Positions 31,167-42,869 of a stretch of DNA of 64,000 bases are shown in pieces. The first letter of the stretch is position 1. Each line of letters starts with the position of its first letter. The translations under genes and the position numbers were made by a program. The stretch is from positions 512,001 to 576,000 of the forward strand of contig OZ036016.1 in assembly GCA_964035015.1 (NCBI GenBank), given 5' to 3'. The DNA comes from Corallium rubrum. Taxonomy: Eukaryota > Cnidaria > Anthozoa > Scleralcyonacea > Coralliidae. The notes under the pieces are model-generated. The model saw only the letters and a program-made list of their open reading frames with translations. It was not told the DNA's origin and made no database searches.

Positions 31167-33283
31167 CCATTTCAACCACTTCCATGTCTTCAAAATCCTC
31201 AACTGACAACAATAACGAGGCATTGGGAGTATCCATATCTTCAAAAACCTCATTTAATATAATATACACATTATTTGCATGGGTATTTCTCCATAGCTCA
31301 ACACAGCTAATAATGTCATTCATATTGAATAGATGTTCACAGTTTGCCAGCACTTGATTTATTTGATAGTGGTCAAATTCAAATTACAGGTAAAAATTGT
31401 TCTGTGCTAGTTGGAATTAGGCTTGCTCTATAGTCAAGAAGTTTTTGTCGAAGGAGAGCTTTTTTTTGCTCCAGAGAAATTACGCTTCCTATCAAATGTT
31501 TTCTTGTTAGGAATTTCTGTTACAAAGGACAATGTGGAAATGTCATTGTGGTTTAAACCATCACATGTCTGGCCACAATGATGCATTCACAGCACAGGCA
31601 ACCTTCTGGGAGAGATGTAGTTGAACTTGTTGGGAAAAGCACGGTGATAAAGTTTTGACGACAGCTTTTTGTCTCAACAAGTTCTTTCACCTGGTTATCA
31701 CAATGAGCTGTTAGAAGCCCATTGTACAGGACATAGCAAAAGCATTGTCTACCATCTCTTCCTAATCTTCCTGTTTCTTGAATAAGGCCCTCTACTGTAT
31801 TGGAGGGGCCAAAATGGATACTGCGATATACATTTTTACAGTCAATGCCCATTCCAAATGCTATTGTGCATATCAAAAGTCTAAGGTGACTTTTTTCCTT
31901 AGTCATTTCCTTCACAACGTGACTTTTCACAGAATCAGGACTTCCAGCATTTGAACGAGGCAGCAGTCATAACTTAAACTGCTGTCAACAAAGTTTCTTT
32001 TACCAAGTGCTGCATTAAATAATCGGTATACTATAGAACACTGCTTGCGTGTTTGGCAAAAGATAATACACCTTTCTGTTTCCTCACCTTTAGTTTTAAG
32101 TTCCTCAATCAAGAATCCAAATACAGTGTCAAGGGGCTTATCTTTGCTGAGGTGGGCAAACTGATAGCTAATGTTTCCACGTAAAGGTGGTTTTTCAATT
32201 GCAAATGTACTGAATGCATTTAAATTCAACATTTGGTAAATAATATTCTTGGTGGCTTTAGTGGCAGTTGCTGTAAAAACTGCATATCGAGTTGAGGAAT
32301 GGAGTAAGGACTTCAGTTCCACAAGATTTGTATACCATTTTCTAAATGGACCTCCCTGATGAGTAGACTGTCCCCTAGAGTAAATAATCAAAATATTAGT
32401 GAGTAGTAAGTAATATAATATACCTGTAAGTAGGCCTGGGTACATATATAATAATAATAAACTTGGTAATTCCAGTACTAACCCAAGTCCATATTTTAGT
32501 AAATTTGGTACAAGGTTGAAATAATTTTTACAAATATTAGTTAAAGTGTGGCTGACCATTCTGATATAATATGTCATTACTATTAATGTAGTACTGTATG
32601 CTTCCAGTCTGAGTTATTGTAAATCTTGAATAACTGCCTGGACACAATACATGTATACGTTTGTATAAAACGTCTAGCAAAATTTTCAATGTTTCATGTT
32701 TGCATGGTAAACTAGACTTGAATTTAACAAAAACCTTAATTTCAAATTATGACTATTCACTATAAAATAATTCTTACCAATGTACTAAACAATGAGCTTC
32801 GTCAACGACAACTGCAATACAGTCTTCGCGAAATGTTCGAGAGCTAGCAAGCGTCCTCCAACGTTTCTTCCCCATGAATGCTTCTGGAGTGGCATAGACT
32901 ATATTATAAACACCTTCTTCGACGCTCTTTAAAATCTCTTCGTCCTGGCCATCGAATATTGCGGCTGCAGATATTCCAAAGGAATCATTTACATGCCTCA
33001 CTTGATCTCTCATAAGTGATAATAAAGGCGATATCACAAGAACGGTGCTTGTGCCAATCGGTTGGTCATTGAAGACATCGGCAATGATTGGAATAGCCTG
33101 GAAAATCAGAGACTTCCCATAGCCAGTGTGAGCGCGAAAGAATATATCTTTGCCTTTAAAAAATTGACACAAAGCTTCCTTTTGATCGTCGTAAAAATTT
33201 CCGACTTGTAGAAGCGTACACGCTGTCGAAATAGCTTCAGAAAACTTTGCCTCATCCAACACTCCTTCGGTATTCATCGCCAT
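31167..33283 (-). pseudogene. Transposon-borne RecQ-like DNA helicase, near-complete
   Basis: Exon 1 (33283-32778, ATG start) encodes 169 residues: QKEALCQFFKGKDIFF, Walker A AHTGYGKSLIFQ, motif Ia VLVISPLLSLMRDQV and motif II VVVDEAHCLVHW. The Trp codon is split by a GTAAGA donor. The acceptor TTTACTCTAG gives exon 2 from 32374 (WGQSTHQGGPF): motif III VFTATAT and motif IV CIIFCQTRKQC. A frame change near 31950 interrupts it. The 31930-31553 frame then carries motif V (ICTIAFGMGID), motif VI (QETGRLGRDGR) and a Cys-rich tail (CRQNF, then CLCCEC) like the RecQ zinc region. A C-terminal tail continues to about 31170. There is no HRDC domain. RecQ enzymes unwind DNA 3' to 5' using ATP. All catalytic motifs are present, but the frameshift makes it a likely pseudogene unless a small intron removes it. 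Confidence 0.85.
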
Positions 33284-33454
33284 TTTTTTAATTTGTCATT
33301 CGAGCGCGCTTGCATAATTTGCGACATAATGACATTGCATAAATTATTTTCCTCAAAACCTGGAAAGGCGCGTAGCAAGCTTTCGTTCGAAGTTGCGCAG
33401 TCCCTCACTTCCTTTGGAAGTCTGGGACTGCACGCAGGCTAGTCCCCTCCCTCT

Positions 33455-33607
33455 GAAGCCGGTTTTCCACTAGGTGATTTTTTTCGCGCGAAGCGACTTT
33501 CGTTTGCTCGAATTCAATAGATTTCTGATTAGTTCCAGCTCAGAGCTCATGAGACAAAAGAAAAAGTCGCTTCGCGCGAAAAAAGTCACCTAGTGGAAAA
33601 CTGGCTT
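33455..33607. mobile_element. 153-bp MITE next to element 3
   Basis: The termini GAAGCCGGTTTTCCACTAGG and its inverted counterpart (CCTAGTGGAAAACTGGCTT) flank inner inverted TCGCGCGAAGCGAC motifs. It is absent from the matching place in U1 (about 866). A target-site duplication is not clear. Confidence 0.8.
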
Positions 33608-34852
33608 TAGGACATCCAGAGACAAGTGAACACCCCTCTCCCCGGACAGCGAAAGCTAAAATTACACCCTCGCGGTTTTTTGAAAAATGGTTTAATTAGT
33701 TCTGCGAATACAGCCGCCTCACATCGGGCGATCGAGGCAAAACGGACCTCTGCGAGTCGAGAGTAAACAATCATTTTATACAGATGACGTAAGTTCGTCC
33801 TGAATAGAAAGCTCAACGCAGACAACGCTCACACCAAAATCAACGTCAATGCCCAGTTTCTGTCTCAAATTCCAAAGCGAAAGCTTAGTTATTGCCAAAC
33901 AAAGGAAAACAGATAGCTGTTCTTCTCACTACGAGTTCGATTTGCGATAAATTGCAAGAATTCCTATCGAAATCGAACGATTTTCCAGTCATCAAGCGGG
34001 ACTTCCTGTCCAGACAGTTGAATATTCTTATGGTTGAGTGAAATTTGAAACGTATGTTGCTAAGGTTACGATTATTAAAGATTCAACAGGAAGTCCCGCT
34101 TGATATTGACTGGAAAATGGCTCATTGATATTTCTATTTTCTGTTGATATTTTAGGCAACTTATATAGTTTTGTACTTGTTACGTATCTATGACTTGTTA
34201 AATCTTATTATTAAAAGTTATGTTTACCTACCTGTTTAATATTTTGATATTTCCAACTACTCCCTCCCCCCGCGGACATCCAAAGTAAATTTCCCCCACC
34301 CCCCTTCCGGACAGCGAAAATTTAATATAATCTTGCCCTGTTTTCCATAGAGTTATAAAACACGGCTTTTAACTAATGACCGCTTGCGTTTTCGAAAATG
34401 CGATTTTATTACTAAATTCAGTAGCATAGTAGCATGACATGTTTTACAACTGTCTTTCTTCACGTGTTCGAGTCTTGTAGACCTTAAGGTTGTCTGCTTA
34501 CTGTGCTCACTTTGACCTTTTAGAAATGTTACTGCAGTCATGTCAGTCATTGGTGTAGCCTTTTTAAATATCAAATTACAATAATATTATCATGAAATCA
34601 AATGATATTCCAAGAAGACCAATTCTCTATAAACTAATCGGAAACACACATATTTCATCTTTAGTGTCATTACAAAGCAAAATAAAATAGTCTATAATAT
34701 CATTGTTCGAAATATGGCTATGTAATGTTCAATCATAAACACAAAGAACAAAGCGTATATCAGACTGAGAAAACTTGAGTTCAGAATAATAAATAACAAA
34801 ACCACTCAGTTCGGAACTGCGTCACAGCGTGCTTGAAGATATGTTGTTTGCT

Positions 34853-35163
34853 TAATTGCTTTACTTTGCTTTGGTTTGCTTTGCTGTCCTTTGCTTTGCT
34901 GTGCTTTCATGCTGTTTTACTTTGCTTTGTTGTGCCGTCCTTTGCTTTGCTTTTCTTTTCTTTTCTTTTCTTTTCTTTGCTGTGCTTTGCTTGAAGTTTG
35001 CTGCATGTGTTTTGCTTTGCTTTGCTTTGCTTTGCTTTGCTTTGCTTTGCTTTGCTTTGCTTTGCTTTGCTTTGCTTTGCTTTGCTTTGCTTTGCTTTGC
35101 TTTGCTTTGCTTTGCTTTGCTTTGCTTTGCTTTGCTGGCTGTGCTTCGCTTTGCCTTGCTTTA
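34853..35163 (+). repeat. TTTGC tract of U5 with a long pure run
   Basis: A mixed pentamer tract containing an uninterrupted (CTTTG)n run from about 35009 to 35133 (roughly 25 units). It is the purest and longest among the five units, which suggests recent expansion. The open frames across it are artefacts. Confidence 0.92.
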
Positions 35164-36062
35164 CCATACAGAGTACAGACGCAACAATTTTCACATCAGT
35201 GGTCAAAAGCAACTTTGCCAGAACTGTCCATTCCTTTTATACTTAGAAATAATCTTAGATAATAACCACATTCAAAATTATTTATCTCTATCAGTGACAG
35301 TGACCACATTAACCTTTTCAATCGCTTTGTTATTGTGAGACAACTTGATCTTTTTACTCTGTCTAACGCCACACGATTTTACTCTCAAGGGAGGGCGTCT
35401 TGGAAACCTATGCATGTAAGACTAATGTCTCGATATTATTTCTTCTGAGTTTAACAGAAATTATCTACTTACATTTGGGGAAGAAACACAGATCTCACAG
35501 AAGCTGTTCCGTCCGGAGTGGACAAAATGTCAAAATCTAATGCTGTTCCGATGAATCGTGTTAAGTTCAGCTCACCAGAGTCTGCGGAGAAACTTCAGTA
35601 TGTATATCTCAATAATTATCATCCAAATACTCAAACACAGAACCTGCGTCGTTGACGAGCAGAAGAAAGTGATAAGCTATGGTATTGTGTGTCGGGCATA
35701 CGTAACAAAAACTGACCATAGCTACGTGTTATTACAAGTACATTATGAAATATAATCATCATGTATATGATGTAGTTGGGAGTTTCCCGAGCTAAGTAGG
35801 GACTTTCCCTCGAATTTTTAGCTAAGCTTGCAAACGCTTGGAAAATGAATAAGACAAAATAATAATGCTATTTTTCCCATGCTAGTAAAAGAAAATACAG
35901 TCAAAATATTTAGAATTAGAAGCGAATGATAAGAGAAAACGGGCAGAGAGACATTGTACACCTCTGGACAGGTTTTAGTTATTAGCCAATAACAATATGG
36001 GAGAACGTCGGATATTTCCGGATTTCATATCGAGTGACAGAATATAACAATTAATATAATCA

Positions 36063-36230
36063 AAATATAGTAAGGTTTGATATACTGCCGAAACAGGGAA
36101 CGTAGGTCTCTAATGTTTCAAGCGAAGGCTTTTCGTCAGAGAGAAACGTGAGCCTGACGAAGGGCCTTCGCTCGAAACGTTAGACTCCTACGTTCACTGT
36201 TTTGGCAGTATATCAAACCTTACTATATTT
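36063..36230. mobile_element. Palindromic MITE
   Basis: It starts AAATATAGTAAGGTTTGATA and ends with the inverted complement. The interior is also largely palindromic, with CGAAGGC and GCCTTCG boxes. A partial copy of the same family (GACGAAGGGCTTCCGCTCG, then GGCAGTATATATAACC) lies at 39621-39676. It begins about where U5 ends. Confidence 0.8.
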
Positions 36231-36384
36231 CGATTGTTGTTTCAACACTGCCTATGCAGCACGCTACTTTTATTTCACTGTTTGGATTATAACAATTAAA
36301 AGCTGTGTTTCTATAACTCTATGGAAAACATGAAAAGATTGAAATGCCATCAAATACACCATCATTATGCCAACAATACTTACA

Positions 36385-36857
<473 letters not shown>

Positions 36858-36958
36858 GGAAGCTATTTGGATGAGCAATAAAACACTGGACCATCTTCAT
36901 TCTATCATTTCTGATAAGAGTAGACTGACTAGAACATGCACTTCAGCTTGGGACAGAC

Positions 36959-37052
36959 ATTAGTCTTCATACATGTAGATTTAGAACAATTATTGTGGGG
37001 CAGTGTCCCATAATAATTGTTCTAAATCTACATGTATAAAGACTAATGTCTC
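36959..37052. repeat. Near-perfect 94-bp palindrome
   Basis: CATTAGTCTTCATACATGTA and TACATGTATAAAGACTAATG are the ends of an almost complete inverted repeat (stem about 42 bp, loop about 8 bp). It is probably a small hairpin MITE. Confidence 0.8.
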
Positions 37053-37127
37053 CATATTGAAAAAACTAGTATCTACTTCAAAATATCAAATAACCCAAGT
37101 ACCATCATTCAACCACCAGCTCCCAAC

Positions 37128-37330
37128 TTGACCTGTAGCTCAGTCAGTAGAGCGTCGGACTAGTAAACCGAAGGTCACAGGTTTGAATGCCAGCCAGGCA
37201 AAGTAGAGATTTCTCTACTTGTCCAGTATGGTTTTCATGAGGAAAACACAAAGAAAAATCATAAGTGTATCGGATCTATATATGTGATATAGACTCACTC
37301 TAAGTTTCTCACTGGTTTTTAATGGCTGAG
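37128..37330 (+). repeat. tRNA-derived SINE
   Basis: The tRNA-like head at 37130-37200 has A box TAGCTCAGTCAGTAG and B box GGTTTGAATGCC. The anticodon-loop position is CTAGTAA between pairing TCGG and CCGA halves. The acceptor pairing is poor, and a non-tRNA body continues to about 37330. It is more likely a SINE than a tRNA gene. Confidence 0.7.
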
Positions 37331-38624
37331 ATAAGCTTAATTTTTAAAATTACTACACCAATGAATGTATGAAGTGATGAATTTTAGAAGTCATTTAAAA
37401 ACGTTGCAGTACGGGCTTTATCGGCTCTAACCTAAATATCAGTCTCTCTTTGAAAGAGAGCCTGATACAAATCATTGATTCTTTACCTCCGCCCCCTATT
37501 CATGTGACGCACCTTAGCCAATAAAAATCACTTCCTGTTTTGTATTGCGTGTGTCTATAAAAAGCTTCACCGAACAAATTATTAACATCTAACCATCAGT
37601 AATAATCTATTCAGTTTTAATCTTTCAAATTGGCAATGCCGAAGTAAAATCTAGTACTGTATACTGAATGAACCAGCAATTTGCAATTAGGGAAATTATT
37701 TATACGATCGGGATTCGGGAACCGCCAAATATTTTAATATTTGATTACAACAATTCTCAAATATATTCCCAGATATTTTAATTATTAAAATGCACAATGG
37801 CAATTCCGATTTTCCAAATAGCCACAACATGTTAAATGTTTTCACCAAACGTTTTGATGTTTCACCCCATTTCAACAACTGCTTTAGCTTGGCGACGAGA
37901 TAATAATTTGTCTCATGCGTTTCAGTTCAGATTCAGACATTCAGTCAAGCAAAGGCTGCAAAGCGGCCTTGATATGGTTTGTATTCAGACTTTATACGTA
38001 CAGTACTTGTGTATAAGTTCCAGTAGACTATAAATTACGGACACTGCGTTCGCTTTTCCGATCAGAATGAACTTTGAAGCGCAATTGTTTCTTCCGTAGT
38101 CAGACGACAAGACAGCAGCAGTGTTTTGTTTTGACAGCTAGGCTGGCTTTCAATAAACATTGCACAGTTCTTGCTCTTCCTTCACGCATAGTATTACGGG
38201 AAAAACACGGAGGTTCCTAGTTCTTCCACTTCTTTAATCGCTCTTGTCCATGAAAATGGCAAAAACACTAACGGTAAATGTGAGAAAACACAAACTTTCT
38301 AGTCGGAGTCTGGGCGGCTTCTCGGCAATTCCCACGAAGAACTTTCGATTTTCGAATCGGTTAATTACTTAATTTCCGTTGATTATTTCCGGCTTTTGTC
38401 TCTCAACCAATCAGGGTTTCGTCCAGATTCTGGACGAAGAACACGGGTCTATGAATAGATTTGTCAGGCCCTTCTTTTTCTCTCCGTTCTCCGCCCAAGT
38501 CCCCAGAAGAAAAAGAAGGGCCTGATACTCAGGCTATATCAGCTCTAAAACACTTGGCTATCGCCTTGTGTTTTATATCCAATAAAGCCCTCCTGCGCAG
38601 TTTTTAAATTTTACATATATATTA
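37331..38624. other. Intergenic sequence with a dispersed-repeat end
   Basis: No gene recognised. About 38535-38580 (TATATCAGCTCTAAAACACT and onward) is related, inverted, to 44455-44500, so part of this stretch is an interspersed repeat. CTCTCTTTGAAAGAGAGCC at about 37443 is a short hairpin. Confidence 0.45.
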
Positions 38625-38642
38625 CAATATATATATTACATA

Positions 38643-38706
<64 letters not shown>

Positions 38707-39001
38707 AGGTTATCACATGAGGGACGAGGTGATATCAGTTTTATCGCTTGAGGGACGATATTGTTATTGTCACGAGTGAGTGCAGCGAACGAGGGACAAT
38801 TACGATATCGTCCTGAAAGCGATAAAACTGATATACCGAGTCACGAATGTGATAACCTATTTATCACATACTTGTGCCTGTAGCATGTTTTAGGGCTCCC
38901 AATGCAGGACAGCGGGATATATGATGGGACAGATACAGTACAGCGGGACATATCGTTTTTATGTCCCGCTGTCATCACCCTGATATAGCCATAAGTATGT
39001 G

Positions 39002-39063
<62 letters not shown>
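38625..39063. repeat. AT microsatellites flanking two palindromic MITEs
   Basis: (AT)n tracts at about 38625-38702 and 39006-39063 bracket two hairpin elements. One is at 38705-38860 (ATAGGTTATCACATGAGGGA, right end inverted). The other is at about 38859-39007 (ATTTATCACATACTT, right end inverted). They share the TTATCACAT box, so the ends are related. Confidence 0.75.
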
Positions 39064-39065
<2 letters not shown>

Positions 39066-39559
39066 ATGGAAAGCATTGAGCACTCATCAACTCATCAATC
39101 AAAAAACCTCTTTCCACCTAAGCTTAACATCTATAATATAAGTCTTTCTACTTGATTCTGTTATTTGCCTCGATTAGAAATCTGGACAAACTCATATTAT
39201 ATAAATCATATCAAAAAATCATATTATATAGCTTACCTTCAGTCAGTCAGGCCTTCTGTATACTGTATTGTAATATCATACTTTGAAACCAATTTAGAAA
39301 AGACAAATATTTTCTTCCAAAATTACACGAGAAACCATGCTTATTCCAAAAGTTTGAAGTCTCAAAGCTTGGATAGTTTGAAAAACATTTCATTCAACGA
39401 ATACATCAAAACATTCACTCATAACATCTTCTAAACGTCTTTCTGATACTTTAGTAGCAAATATTAAAACACAATTCATTTTGTAATAAAATGTTTTTGA
39501 TAAATTTAAGTCATGGTCGCCATATTGGATTTTGTGATTTTTGTCTTGAAGTAAAACAC
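39064..39559. other. No gene recognised
   Basis: AT-rich sequence. One 89-codon frame (39165-39434) has no recognisable domain and ordinary AT-rich composition, so I do not call it a gene. Confidence 0.5.
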
Positions 39560-39676
39560 AGCTACCCCAAGCTACATATTTGAAATTGTTTCAAATATGC
39601 TTGGGGTAGCTTGCGTTTCTCTCTGACGAAGGGCTTCCGCTCGAAACGTTCTCTGTTTCGGCAGTATATATAACCT
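39560..39676. repeat. Small palindrome plus partial MITE
   Basis: 39560-39611 is a perfect-looking hairpin (AGCTACCCCAAGC at the left, its complement at the right). 39612-39676 is a partial copy of the 36063-36230 MITE family. Confidence 0.7.
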
Positions 39677-40639
39677 TATTCATAAGTTTAAAACATTTGT
39701 TAGATAAATACTAAGTAGAACTTACTATAGCAGAACTATTGCAGATATAAAATATTTAATAAAAAGTTCAATTATTTGCTGTTACCATAGTAATAATGAC
39801 GTTGGAATTTTGGTATATTTTCAAATATTGCATAATTGACGCGGCATCTCTTCCGTTTACTTCCGTGAATTTTCTTAAAAATTGCTGAGATGATAGATAT
39901 TGTTGTAGAGAACATCCATGCAAAAAAATAAGGTAGGTTGTATATTAGGGACAGATTTTTCACTATAAAAATATCGATTTAAAAATAGTTCTGTCTTATG
40001 AAATTTTTTAAAAATTATATATACTTTAGAACTTTTTATAAACTACTTATTTACAAAATTTTACCAAAATTCACCGAAGAAAACGTCTACAAGTCTAAAT
40101 CCATGCCGACGCGGTCATAGAATTTCAAAACGACAAGATCGCTGTTTACGCATGCGTAGAGATACTATTTCTAGTCACCAGTCCCCTATTGAAATTACCG
40201 TTGGGAGCCACCTTAATAGATGTCAAAAAACTGATATAAACGTTTCAGCTTTGAAGTTTTTACCTTTGTTTTTTTAAAGACTAGAGACTTCAAAGTCGTT
40301 TAATTGTTTATATCAATTCTCTGAATCAAAATCAAGCAACAATTATCAAGACAAAAAAACGGAAAAGTAGAAATTGATTTCCAATTCTAGTTTTAATATA
40401 ATTACCAATTTCCATATGTTTTAACAATTAATAGTATTATAATAGTTCTTTCACTAAAATTAATGGACCTAATAAATGTTTTCATAGGACAGTCCTAACC
40501 CACTAGGCAGTACTGTAACAGCAGCATTAATATGTTTGGCATGCTGATGAGTTCTGACACAGCAAAGCAGTCAGAAATGTGTTGTACTTTAACTAGTTTT
40601 GATGACATTTTATAAGCTTCAGTGTTCCTAAAAATCACC
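39677..40639. other. No gene recognised
   Basis: AT-rich intergenic sequence without a supported gene, RNA or repeat. Confidence 0.5.
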
Positions 40640-40743
40640 TTTCAGAATGCAGGAAATGGCATTTCCGACTCTAAATTTCAAATTTCCCCCGGGGGGCATT
40701 CCCCCAGAACCCGCTAAAATTTCCTTTTTAGTGACCCCCCCCC

Positions 40744-40781
<38 letters not shown>

Positions 40782-40815
40782 ACAATCCACACACACACAC
40801 ACACACACACACAGA
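40640..40815. repeat. hAT MITE fragment followed by CA repeats
   Basis: 40645-40740 (GCAGGAAATGGCATTTCCGA and onward) is related to the inner right part of the 10524-10886 hAT MITE. It runs into a C run (about 40735-40746) and then two (CA)n tracts separated by GAGACAATC. Confidence 0.7.
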
Positions 40816-40892
40816 GACAATCTTTAAAAAAGGTCTTGATTTTCAAAATGCTTCAACAATTACCAGTATTATAAAAACCGTGATAATCGAAT

Positions 40893-41330
40893 ACGGTATT
40901 TACTCTTTTAAGCGCCGCGGCGCCCTTTAAATTTCAAGTGTTTCGGATGCGGCGCGTATTTGAGGGAGGCGCTCTTTAAAAATTATTTTATTTGTAACCG
41001 ATAACAAGAAATGTTAACAACAAAATAAACATGTTTCAAATGTCATATTGTCATTTTGTACTTAAAAACACTGTAATACAGGAGAATAAATTTCCGAGGC
41101 TGATTTAAGATTGAGATGCACTGTAGTTGTTTTTTAGTTTGGCTTCTCGAACAATTCAGTCTGACGGTGCTTCGATTAAGCGCCGCATTGTTGTGAATAA
41201 GTGCGGCGCTTATTCACAACAATGCGGCGCTCTTTAATATTTTTGCTCTCATATGCTGCGCTTAATCGGGGGAGGCGCTTAATCGGGGGAAGCGCTTAAT
41301 CGGGGGCGGCGCTTAAACGAGTAAATACGG
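40893..41330. mobile_element. MITE with subterminal repeats
   Basis: The ends are ACGGTATTTACTCTTTTAAG and CTTAAACGAGTAAATACGG. GCGCCGC boxes lie just inside. Near the right end the 17 bp motif AATCGGGGGAGGCGCTT is repeated about three times. A hairpin at about 41183-41230 (CGCATTGTTGTGAATAAG, inverted) sits in the middle. Subterminal repeats are typical transposase-binding sites. No coding sequence. Confidence 0.75.
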
Positions 41331-42869
41331 CACTGATAAAAGTCATATAGTGCATGCACTTGAGGAACTTTGAGGAAACTGACAACCTTAAAAATCCGTA
41401 TAAGCATTTGATTTGCTCTCTTTGAGTTTTATTAGCCAATCAGAATAAATGCTTAATACTCAACCTGATAAAATATGCATTGTATTACATCTTTTCTGCA
41501 TTTACAATAAAATTGCACTTTTCTTAGCCAATCAAAGTTGTGAAGTTTTTCCATGTATTTTATTATGCAGCAAATGTCACACTTTTTAAGTGTTTATATT
41601 TTGCACCATTTTATTATGAATACATTTAAAAAAGTTTAAGGCTAATACAAGACTAACTCTATCTTATAATATTAAAGAAAACTCAATGTTTTTAATCCTA
41701 ATTGTAAATGTAAATCTAGAGTTGTTGGTTGTCGTCAGTTCAAGTTATAATAAAAGATTAAATTTCAGAGCTACAGTTAATTACTTCAGATTAATTTAAA
41801 CTATACAATACATCAGCATTACATCACATTAACTCACACTTATTAACAGTACCGAAAAAGATGGCGACTTGTAAATTTAACCATAATTTTTTTCGCGTAG
41901 TAAACATCGTTTGTTCTGGGAATTATTGAAAAATACGGCTTGAAAAAAATAAAGGTTGATGGAAAGCGAGTTTTTTCCAACTTAATGCATGTTAACATAA
42001 TAAACATTATAATAGAATCAAGAATTACCAAATTTCTTATGTATTACTGATCTTTCGACCTGTTGACTCAGACCTTCATCAGAGCAAATGCCAACATCGT
42101 GTTGGCTCACGTCATATAAACAAAAGAACTAAACAACCAGAATGACATAAGAACACAATGGCGTAGTTACGTGCTTATACGTTTATTCTAAAATTAATTA
42201 AATGACATAATGGAATCAGGATTGTTGATCGAAGAGAGCTAACCAAGTGCTATTCAATGGCTGACTCTCCTGTGAAATCGTAGGATTTTTTAAAAAACTT
42301 TAATAGGTTTGAACTAATAAAGGTCTGAATCCACAGATGAAAAGTTAAGCAATAAATAATAGACTTGTGTTACCACAAATCGTTATGATTCTGTTAAAAT
42401 TTGTCACCATGTAAACATTCAAAGAATTAATAGTAAATAATGTTTATTTGTTTTTTGAGATGCTCTAAGTTTACGAAGTATTATGGTTAAATTACAGCCG
42501 CCATTTTCTGGTATATTTTCGATTAAAGAAACTTAATAGTCAGAACTACATACATAAAAACGCACAAGATTTTACAGATCTGTAATCTTGTTGATATGTT
42601 GTGCAATTTTTGTTTGGGTGACTGACAGAATGTTTGTGTTTAATTATTCAGTCTATTCAGAGGTTGGCTTTTTGCAAAAAATAAGGGGGAAAGGTTTTGA
42701 TTCTCAATAAAATCCGTTCAGATTGATACAAAAGAATTTTACTTTGTGGAAAAGAAATAATTTGGCCGCAAAAGATATCCACAACTAAATCTTTAAGCAA
42801 TATGAAGCTGGATGTTTATTTAGGTTTGCTAAAGAGTTGAGAGCTGTTTGTCCAGTATAAACCAAAACC
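41331..42869. other. No gene recognised
   Basis: AT-rich. A short motif (about 42048-42085, TTTCGACCTGTTGACTCAGA and onward) resembles dispersed-repeat sequence, but no second copy was found in the window. Confidence 0.45.

Larger units (their letters stand above)
29978..33449. mobile_element. Foldback DNA element 3 (RecQ-carrying) with 8-bp TSD
   Basis: The element is 29986-33441 (3456 bp). Its ends are TAGCCTGCGTGCAGTCCCAG and the inverted complement. The direct repeat GTCCCCTC is at 29978-29985 and 33442-33449. Its left arm (29986-about 31163) is an inverted copy of the right arm (about 32188-33441), around a unique centre of about 1.02 kb. The minus strand carries an almost complete RecQ-like helicase gene across the right arm and centre. 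The left arm repeats its first exon, intron and part of exon 2 on the plus strand. The TAGCCTG ends resemble element 1, though the internal sequence is clearly diverged. No transposase is present. Confidence 0.9.
29485..36050. repeat. Unit copy U5, interrupted by RecQ foldback element 3 and a MITE
   Basis: It begins with the LINE remnant like U3/U4, but at 29727 switches to the left-half type seen in U1 (CATTCGTGGTTTTGAAAAC). It continues as U1 does at 33608-34850 and has the common right half to about 36050. Removing 29986-33449 and 33455-33607 leaves about 2.95 kb. U1 at about 845-870 preserves the uninterrupted sequence. Confidence 0.85.

Noticed and set aside
37130..37200. Functional tRNA gene with AGT at the anticodon position
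   Set aside because: The anticodon arm pairs, but the acceptor arm does not, and a SINE body follows.
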